From NCBI GenBank assembly GCA_038501195.1, contig JBBPUQ010000007.1, positions 2,085,501-2,149,500 of the forward strand: a DNA stretch of 64,000 nt, in the 5' to 3' direction. Shown here piece by piece: positions 56,214 through 64,000 of the stretch. The position numbers and the translations under genes are program-made. The notes under the pieces were generated by a model, which did no database searches, was not told the DNA's origin, and saw nothing but the letters and a program-made list of their open reading frames with translations. Source of the stretch: Nemania diffusa. Lineage: Eukaryota > Ascomycota > Sordariomycetes > Xylariales > Xylariaceae. How positions within the stretch are numbered: position 1 is the stretch's first letter; each line of letters opens with the position of its first letter.

Positions 56214-58731
56214 CTATATAAGGATAGCCTGAAGACTATCCACAAAGGCGAGAAGCTCAGCTTCCGCGGCAGCGTCCCCGCTAAGATGGGTATGAAAGCA
56301 ACGCATCAGATCTTGGGTCTTGCAGCGGCATATGACAATCCCGCTAGGCCCCCAAGACACCAAGCCGTTACCAGTTTCTCTCCAATTCTTCAACTCATCA
56401 GTGTCCTCGTGGGCCCCAAAGAGGTCCATCGGCTGATTTACGTCAGAATCGCCAGTACACAAAGCGCAAGCCGATGTTAGATTCGCGACGAAACAGACAA
56501 CGATAGCGCTTGTGAGAAGGCCGGGTATGGCTAGAGGGTTTTGGCCAAACGCGGCGGTGTTGCTCTTCCCAGAGAGCTCGTGCTCAATCACACGCGATAT
56601 TTGGGCGGCGTTCCATAAGGCGATGCGGGAACAGGGCGACGCCATCCACTTGCGCAGGCGTCTCTTTGATTCGCCGATTCTCATCCTGCGACCTGCTTCT
56701 AGGTCTCTGTCGTTATAAGAGGTAGCTGTTCTTAGTATGTTGAGCGGTGCGTGCATGTGGATATAGTAGAGGTGTGCTAGAATTAGAGACACAGCGGCGC
56801 ATGGATGTGTGCTGCCGGTGCCTGTGGTGGCTGATGCAAAATAGTCCTTTTGCAGCGAACAGTCTTCTTCCATCCTGTTCCTCCAACTGGTGACTTTGTG
56901 TCTCCATTCTAGGATGGGATTTCCCGGCTCGAATTTCGTCGATAGCTCGTCGGTTCCGGAGCTGTGCGCCTCACGCGCAGCCTCCCATACGCCGCTCCGC
57001 AGTGCGCAGAGACCTAGATGGCAGCAAATGACGTCCAACTGATACGGCGTATCGTCTTGCTTCCCGTTCTCCAGGATGTCCCGCATCATAGACGAGAAGA
57101 GGACTGTCTGGCGGCCAGCAGGCTCTTTCCACTGCAATCTGCGTCGTTCTGCGTCGCTGCTAGCTTCCCAAAGTCCCGTGGACATCGGCATTGGGATTTG
57201 CAGTTCTTGGTAACGGAGCGTCGGCGGGTGGTCTAAGATGACGCTTATAAATGTGTCAACACATAAGACGCCCCAAGCGAGCCTGTTAACAATTCTGCCT
57301 TAGCTTTAAGTCAATGAGAGAGATGCATATGCTAGTAGTATAATACCTGTGAAGCTGTTCCCTAGCCAACCACGATGACAGAGGTGCTTGTTCCGTGCTA
57401 CTGTGATATAGATGCCGGTCTTCAAAGATCCCCAGACTCCGGCACGTTGATATCAATATGGCATTGAGATGAGTGGTCTGCGCGGCCATGGCGTGTTCCC
57501 GCTTTCACAAGCTTAGTTCGTCAAGTGCGAGCAAATGATAAGCTCAGGACCTACCAGTCGACCAAGAGAGTATACGACGCAAAGAAGTAGCGCTTGCAGA
57601 AGATGTAGAGAGGGATTGGATATCTACACATCACTGTCAGTTTACCCAGACTAATAAGTGAATAGGAGGGGCTAGGATAGGAGGCAGGTACCAGTTCTGG
57701 GCCTGTAATGGAGCTAAACATAGCACGCGCGAGCTTTTCGTGGGCTTCGTTGCCTTCATGGTATGCGGCATTCATCGCCATAGACCCTACAAGGCATTTT
57801 GAAGCTTTCTCAATCTCGAACGTCGGCTGGTGGAGGATGGGCCAGGACGGATGAACCTTGGTGAAATAGACGCGCACGAGCCTTTGCGTCTCAGGTAGCG
57901 ATGCATCTACTTCTACCATACTGCTTTCTCCATCTTCTGTACTATAAGACGAGTTTGGGGAAATATGTGCATGTAGGTCACTGGGTGTAGACTCCATGGT
58001 ATCGGCCAAGCTTGTCGATGTCAAAGTGGAGGGGCCATCAGAGTCGAATATAGGATTGGATATATTTTCTGGGTGTGCTAGTGGCGCCACGGCCGTAGTC
58101 CACTCGGCGGTGTAGGCGATGTTCGGGTCCGGAGCGAGAAGGTTTCTTGATCCTATATCAGTTTCCAAGGCGGACGGCTGCCAAGACTCGTCTTGTAACG
58201 CTGACCACTGTGTCTGTATCCCAGCCCATAGATCACTATCAATGCCAGCTGCAGGGTTGGGCTCCTGACCAGCGCCCGTAGTAGTGTCATGGCTGCCATA
58301 TTGATCCTCGTTTCCGAGCGGCGCGTGACCGCTGACATGCCGCCTCAGTACATCGCTGTGCGACAGGGCGATGCTTAGCCGGACACATCACAACAGAAAG
58401 GGAGATTGAGATGCAAGATTGATTAAATAGCTTACCTTCTCACGTAGCGACGGCCGCAGATGTGGCATTGGTAGCGAGGAACTGGGTTGTGGGACTTCAG
58501 GTGTCGAGTGACATGTTCCTTTCGGTTGAACAGGCGGCGGCAACCCGGAATCGGACACTCAAAACGCTTCCCGTTCGTCCCGTTCGGTGGCGGGGTCACC
58601 TCTAGCGGGATGGGGATGGGGAGGGGGTTGGCATGGGAATTGGAGATGGGGACGGGGATGTGGAGGGATGTATTCTGATCTCCGAAGCCTTGTCCCGACG
58701 ACGACGGCGGGATGCCAGACGACTGAGACAT
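56214..58731 (-). CDS. C2H2 zinc-finger transcription factor with fungal_trans domain
   Basis: Five exons (58731-58436, 58355-57692, 57623-57555, 57501-57347, 57282-56214) give 750 residues. Two C2H2 fingers sit at 59-81 (C59, C64, H77, H81) and 89-109 (C89, C92, H105, H109), the second completed only by splicing. A Ser/Thr-rich linker follows, then from about residue 240 the fungal-specific transcription factor domain (PF04082): RVYFTKVHPSWPILHQPTFE, NPSLHLLQALLLCVVYSLGR, AILISTCRSLGIF and LAWGVLCVDTFIS, then LRYQELQIPMP. The RxxKPxC..C Zn2Cys6 motif is absent; the C2H2 fingers replace it. Regulators of this type control small metabolic or detoxification clusters. It is divergent from the NmrA reductase at 59754, with about 1 kb between the starts, and may regulate the 56-64 kb group; that is inference. 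Confidence 0.9.
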
Positions 58732-59753
58732 CGGACAACTTTATCAGAGACTACCTACGTAGATAAGATGCTTCCCACTCCTCCTTTCACGTAGACCGCA
58801 TGTGGGTAGACTGATTCAGAGGCTGGTGTGGAGTACAGGCTCTAGATAATTATCTTGACAAAGATGAGGTTGACGTCAATCTGGCTGAACACATCCACGG
58901 TGAGCGAGCAGGTGAGACAAAAGTTCGACGACACGACAAAAGCCGTGGCGAGTTGGCAGCTGATGGTCACTTGCCAAAGGGAGAGCCAGCTTATGCGTCC
59001 GACTAGATGTCCACATGCAGTAGAGTGGTATTGTCGTACTCGGCCTCTCTTTTGTGGCTGAGTATACTCCTCTAGGGCTGGCATGGGCCGGCATGGACAG
59101 ACCGCCGCCAAGCAATCACTCAGACATCGGCTGCGAGCGAGTCAGTGAGACGAGTCAGATATGTGGTACCTATGCAGCAACGCAGTGGCGTGCATAGTAG
59201 CCTCACTATTCATTGCCGGTGTGCGATGTGGGAGAAGTACCTAGCGGGCAGGATGTGGGATGTCGATGGAATGTGGAATGTGGAATGTGGAACATGGAAC
59301 GTGGAATTGGGTGGGATGTGGGATGTGGGATAATATGATGTAAGACAATACCTACCTTACCTACTTATACATGTAGATCTAGGCCTACTAATCTAGCACC
59401 TTATGTAAGGAGTCTCTTTGTGTAGCACCAACGCAAACAATCACATAGTGGTATCTTAAGCAGATGTCTAATTGACGTGGCGGCATCAATCGATCAATCA
59501 ATTATGCAGGGTCTTATAAATTCTACGTAGCTCTCGGATTAGCAATCTTCACTTCACTAGTCGCATTGACCCGACAACAAATGCTAATATTTAATATCTT
59601 GGGAATCACTGAACATATTCTTATTGTAGGCGCTCTTCATCTACACTGACAACCTTCCCCTCGCTTCATTGCTCACTTACATATTACATTCAAACAACTA
59701 TCCTAGACTCTAGAAACCCAATTCATCCCCTTCTCGCCTCGCTACGTTTCGCA
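58732..59753. promoter_or_regulatory. Divergent intergenic region (C2H2 regulator / NmrA reductase) with a GT-rich tandem repeat
   Basis: About 1 kb between divergent starts. It holds a decayed GGAATGTGGAAT/GGGATGTGG tandem at 59250-59331 (about seven units of 10-11 bases) and TACCTACC words near 59350. The leader of the NmrA gene is CT/CA-rich (59640-59750). No gene in it. Confidence 0.45.
59250..59331. repeat. GATGTGGGATGTGG-type short tandem repeat
   Basis: Units close to GGAATGTGGAA and GGGATGTGGGA repeat with substitutions. A shorter relative (GGTGGGATGTGGGATGTG) occurs near 63375-63392. Confidence 0.65.
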
Positions 59754-60723
59754 ATGTCTATCATTAGCAAAGTAGCTATCGTTGGTGTACGTATTTATCC
59801 AATTGTCTAATGCGTCTACTTAATTATCGTGTGATAATGCTGACTCGCATTGCTAGGGCACCGGAAATCTAGGTCCGGCCATTCTTCGACAAGTAGTTGC
59901 TGCCGGCTTTGATGTTACCGTGCTCACTCGAAAGCCTGGATCTCAAGGCTTCCCTTCTTCTGTCAAAGTTGCTGTAGTAGACTATGAGTCGCCGGAATCC
60001 GTCACCGATGCCCTCAGGGGCCAGGATGCCGTTGTCTCGACCATCGCCTCGGCCGCACTTTCTAAGCAACTGCTACTAGTAGACGCCGCCGCGAAAGCCG
60101 GTGTCAAGAGATTCCTCCCTTCGGAGTTTGGATCCAACACTTTGCACCCGAAGACCGCCCAGCTGCCATGTTACGGGGACAAGGTAGCAGTGCAAAACGC
60201 ACTGAAGAAGAAGGCAGAGAATGGCGGTATGACTTACACGTTCGTCATAAATGGACCTTTCTTCGACTGGGGTATGCGGGTCGGATTCGTCGCGAATGTG
60301 AAGGGCCGAAGCGTTCCATTATGGGACGGTGGTGACCGTGTCTTTAGCACAACAACCCAAGACACTATCGGTCGCGCTGTCGCCGGCGTATTGAAGCACC
60401 CAGAGGAGACCAAGAACCGTGCCGTGTACGTCCAAGATATTGCACTATCGGCTAAGCAGTTGCTAGAGATCGGCAAGAGGGCCATCAGCTCGGATACCTG
60501 GAAGGGTGAGGTTGCTTCAGTCGATGCTCATGTTGCTAAGGGCTGGGAGGAACTGAGCAAGCCCCACCCTAACCCCGATAACTTCGTGATGAACTTCATA
60601 ACCGCATCTATTTGGGGCGAGGGATACGGCTCAAAGTTCGACAAGCTAGACAATGAGCTTCTCGGCATTAAGGAGTTTAGCGAGGCCGACGTTGAAGCAT
60701 TGATTAGAAAGCTGGACAACTAG
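59754..60723 (+). CDS. NmrA-type / isoflavone reductase-like oxidoreductase
   Basis: Two exons (59754-59786 and 59857-60723, 70-nt intron) give 299 residues. The Rossmann nucleotide-binding loop VAIVGGTGNLGPAILRQVV lies across the splice site (residues 7-25), the GxxGxxG form typical of NmrA/PCBER/isoflavone reductases with NADP preference suggested by the basic TRKPGSQ after beta 2. Other blocks: VVSTIASAALSKQLLLVDAA, AGVKRFLPSEFGSN, CYGDKVAVQNALKKK with the Lys expected in the catalytic position of reductase members, and YTFVINGPFFDWG. The product is cytosolic and reduces an unknown aromatic or other small molecule, or acts as a redox-sensing regulator like NmrA. Gene ends convergently with the MFS transporter. 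Confidence 0.92.
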
Positions 60724-61280
60724 GATCTTGGCAAGCGAGGAAAGGAGTTTGTAGATTTCCAACTGAAATGAGACTTCCAGCCTAAAGTCAACGCGGAAGA
60801 TGGCAATCCTGTATCTTTCCTTTTTGAGGGTTTTAATTGAAGTATAGATACCTATAAACTTGATTATGTTAGACTCTAAAGGACCATGACTATACTGAAT
60901 AGTATATATAAAAAGTTTAAACTATGCTAATATGCTAGTTTATAACTATGAGCTGACAAGATTATCTATGAGCAAAGCCGTAGAGGTGTTCTTGTCTATT
61001 TAGTGTGAAGTTGAACGTTAACTATCATAGTCTAGTTCAACATGTGATGTTAAGCTAATAACGTTAGGACTTCTAACCCTATTAGAAAAGCAGTTTTCGA
61101 GGCCCTTTAAGTGAAGCTCATTTCTTAACATGGATAACGTGTCTCTAACTTGAGAGGTACCTCTGGCCCTTTTATACCCTATCCTTACTTGTTAAGTTCA
61201 CATTATGGTGAAGCAGGAGTGGGTGTTAGATTATGTATTGTAGACCTCTATTCCTAACTATGTATTACAATTATGTTGTT
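60724..61280. other. Convergent intergenic, no feature seen
   Basis: AT-rich 3' flanks. Nothing recognised. Confidence 0.55.
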
Positions 61281-63105
61281 CTAATGCGTCGCAGAGCCCT
61301 CCCGCCTCTCACCACCTTCTACATCCTCCGCATTCCAACCTTCCTGAGTATTCTTAGGAATCCGAATTAAAGCAGAGAGTATGAGAGCGGCACCAGACAT
61401 GCCCACAGCCAGGTAAGCTGCTGAGTGGTATCCGCGGAGTGGATTTCTTCCGTTATCGAACGTGTGCACTTCGACAGTCCCCGCGAAACCCAAGCCCGTG
61501 CTCATACCATAGCCAAGTAGAGTTCCAACTAACGATCCAGCTACTCCTTGCTGTTTCCTGGGCACCGTGCTGCTAATGACGATTTGGGCACTAGTCGTAA
61601 TCAGGTCGATTGTAAATGCCGAAACAAACATAGCAGGGAAGCACATGGCCCAGTAAGTCAAGTCAGCCCTCACAGTGGCCAACAGAGCATTGATGATGAC
61701 CATAGCTAGACACCCGAGGCCGATGATGACCTGCGCGGGCACTCGCGGGACAAGCCAGGCCGCTAAGAACGGGGTGATGGCGCCAACAATTGTGAGCGGA
61801 AGATATTGGAGACCAGTCCGAATGAGGCTGTCCCCACGAACCGTTTGCATAAAAATATTCATGTACCAAAAGAATATTCCAAGGCTCATGAATGACAGGG
61901 CGACGGTTAGTATGAGACGGCCAAAAGACGGCACCTTCCAAATGTTGAAAGGTAATATAGGCTCCTTAGCAAATTTGCTCTCCCAAACCCCGAAAACCAC
62001 AATGTGAAGGACAGACACTATGAGAAGTGCGATTTCATAGGGACTGCTCCAACCAACCACGGGTGCTTGACTTGAGGATAACGATAATTAGTCTGGAGAA
62101 TATCACACTGTAACGATATTGATGAGATGCTTACTTCCATACGAAATTGAATAGAACAAGACCCGCAACCCCCAAGTATGCCCCGACGATGTCAACGGTG
62201 CCATTCGGATCGAGCGGTGCATCAGTTTCAATTGCTATACATGTAGCAGTAAACACAATCCCCCCAAGGAGAGCCCTATAACATTGTTAAAAAAAAGAGC
62301 ACTCGTGACGACAATATGTGGGCGGCAACCTTACAGCAAGAAAAAGGCCCATTTCCACTCTGAAAGTTGAATGACTATGGCGCCAATGAGTGAACCTCCG
62401 GCCGCGCCTACGGGGGCCATTGCACCAAACAGTGCAAACCCCAAGTTTCGCTTTCTCCCCGGCGGGAACGTGATGCCAATAAGCGCGATGATGTTAGGGA
62501 TCATCAAACCTCCCCCGATGCCGGTTAACCCCCTGAAGAAACAGACGGCCACAAGGTTGTTCGCATAGCCTCCCAGGGCGGTCCATAGAGTCCACCAGAG
62601 GGCACCGAGCATGAGGACGGTCTTATGTCCATATATCGCGCCTAGTCGGCCACCTAGAAGATAGTCAGATACAAATTAGCAGACAGAGAGTCTCAGCATA
62701 TCCCAAGAATTCTACCCCTGAGCTGGCTTGGCGGAATTGGCACATACCTATAAGTACAAATGAGCCCTGGGTAAGCGGAAACGATGCTACGACCCAAGTC
62801 GATGCGACACGGCTAGCTCCTAGAGCTTCTCCAATCGCAAGCCCTGAGTTGATTCCAATACCCAAAGGTGAGATTTGGACCAATTGCGTTAATGTCAGAA
62901 GCAGCAGGATAAGATTTTCTCTGCTCTTGCTGGGCGCCGTGTGCGTCGGTTGCGAGGCCGGAAACTCGGGTTCCGTGATGTCGCCAGATGTCGCACCGTC
63001 CGTATCCTTCTCCTCGGTCACTTGGCGAGTAGGTGGTTTTTCTAGATGAGCGACTCCATTCTGCTCGCGCTGGAATTCAAAACTGGGTTCTGGTTCTGAC
63101 CTCAT
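61281..63105 (-). CDS. MFS drug-type exporter (14-TM, DHA2-like) with a one-base frameshift
   Basis: Four exons (63105-62748, 62653-62335, 62276-62135, 62070-61281) total 1,609 bases, one more than a multiple of three. The polar N-terminus (MRSEPEPSFEFQ) leads to 14 predicted helices with the blocks GRLGAIYGHK and RGLTGIGGGLMIPNIIALIG, both conserved in fungal multidrug and toxin exporters. In exon 3 the frame ALLGGIVFTATCIAIETD changes to APLDPNGTVDIVGAYLGVAG at about 62220-62221, where an extra base lies between the GAT of D and the GCA of A. After the shift the frame runs smoothly through NQAPVVGWSSPYE to the end STVPRKQQGVAGSLVGTLL. No alternative splice site repairs it. So the gene is either newly broken or carries an assembly error; otherwise all residues look functional. 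Confidence 0.85.
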
Positions 63106-63893
63106 CTTGCTGATTTCATTGATTTACCAGTTCGCGTAGATTGGTTTGGTAAAAGGTAGGGCGCTTGTTGCGTGGACAATCTACGTACAAGCAGTGGGTG
63201 ATGTGGCCGTGATGGTTTTATTGAGTTTGCCATCTTCGAACAGCCGAAATTAACGAGCGAGACATTACCAAACAGATACCTTCGATCACCCTGCTTCCGG
63301 TGCATCTCAAAGACAGTTTGCCGGTGGGATAGGCGGGCATGTGGGGGAAACTACCCTGTGGGATAAGACAAAGGGTGGGATGTGGGATGTGCTGTACTGT
63401 GTCGCACGTTAGTACCAGAGAGAGTAGGTATGTGACAAATCTGCAAGACATTTCTTAGGGCTGAGTATTACGCTGAGTATCGCGCTAACGCTCGACATTC
63501 CTCCTACGTTGTGTTAAACGCAAGCCACGGTATGACATTCTGACTGGCATATCTCAGCCATACTTTGCCCCTGGCAGCCTTATTTGCTACGTCTATTTGA
63601 TACACGTAGACATGACAAAAATAGGATCTAGAAGGTATCTATCGGTGGATGAACTTAGTTACTAGTAATCACATATTAGGCCTAGCCATGGGAAGGATCA
63701 AAAACTCGTAGTCCCCTAATAGGGGTCAAGACGAAAATCGCAAAAATCTTAGAGGTGTAAGATTCTTCTGTATAATTATAAAATAATCGCCAGTAGTAAA
63801 TCCACGTCTAGTAGTTTCCACGCTCCCTGTTGACGAACTGTTATTGCTGTTCAAAAATTCCACATTGAGTCTTTATCAAGTCAAGAATTCAAA
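63106..63893. other. Divergent intergenic (MFS / second methyltransferase)
   Basis: About 790 bases between divergent starts. It includes a GGGATGTGGGATGTG word at about 63378-63392 and AT-rich stretches. No gene recognised. Confidence 0.5.
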
Positions 63894-64000
63894 ATGGCGG
63901 CGACTACCTTAACAAGCAACCGTCAATACCACGACACCTCATCTGCATATGTGCTCCCGAATGAGTAAGTTATTCCAATTAGCATGGAGTACAATGACCT
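63894..64000 (+). CDS. First exon of a second LaeA-like (UMTA) methyltransferase, cut by the window end
   Basis: The exon 63894-63964 encodes MAATTLTSNRQYHDTSSAYV then LPNE, followed by a GTAAGT donor at 63965. The YHxxSxAYVLPND-type start is the N-terminal signature of the same methyltransferase group as the gene at 44.4 kb, and the match with DE in LPND(E) is reached across the splice site. The 5' context is AAAATGG. The remainder lies outside the window, so catalytic motifs cannot be checked. Confidence 0.6.

Overview
The window looks like a chromosomal segment of a filamentous ascomycete (Pezizomycotina, probably a Sordariomycete). The support is: short GT-AG introns of about 45-120 nt with CTAAC-like branch sites in almost every multi-exon gene, fungal-only families (CFEM protein, fungal_trans regulators, LaeA-like methyltransferases, Sld2, PNS1), and many copies of the palindromic motif TACCTAGGTAGGTA between genes. 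I cannot name the species. Exon models below were built by eye from splice signals, reading frame and family conservation; joined lengths were checked for frame.

Layout. 1-7.45 kb holds no gene I can support, but has three-part repeat structure at its right end: a 530-bp inverted-repeat element with TA flanks (6541-7070) and a 196-bp MITE-like hairpin element (7102-7297). 7.45-9.0 kb is a fungal regulator-like gene without a DNA-binding domain, with an uncertain frame change. 10.5 kb is a small secreted CFEM protein. 11.4-17.4 kb (minus) is a 1,939-residue ZNFX1-like protein: CCCH finger, SF1 helicase, NFX1-type fingers and an RZ finger. 18.2-18.7 kb is an aldo/keto reductase relic, 19.6-20.4 kb a GC-rich FSH-type serine hydrolase, 20.86-21.15 kb another inverted-repeat element, 21.3-23.7 kb an 11-exon Dal5-type MFS permease. 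25.4-28.6 kb is a divergent F-box/MFS pair, 29.1-31.1 kb the choline-transporter-like PNS1.

31-45 kb is gene-poor: a YPV-repeat wall protein (33.1-33.6), a disordered conserved protein (38.2-39.4), a Dabb stress protein (40.6-41.0), and a possible 25-codon proline-rich micro-gene (42.96). 44.4-46.0 kb is a nine-exon LaeA-like methyltransferase. 48.4-49.5 kb is a RING protein whose C-terminal frame is cut by two in-frame TAGs, divergent from SLD2 (49.9-51.5). 52.0-53.2 kb is a Mak32-like PfkB protein with an altered active-site motif; 53.9-54.3 kb a small secreted protein.

56.2-64 kb groups a C2H2/fungal_trans regulator, an NmrA-type reductase, a 14-TM drug-type MFS transporter with a one-base frameshift, and the first exon of a second methyltransferase that runs off the window. 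This set (regulator, reductase, exporter, methyltransferase) looks like the edge of a specialised-metabolite or detoxification locus, but no backbone synthase lies inside the window, so that is inference only.
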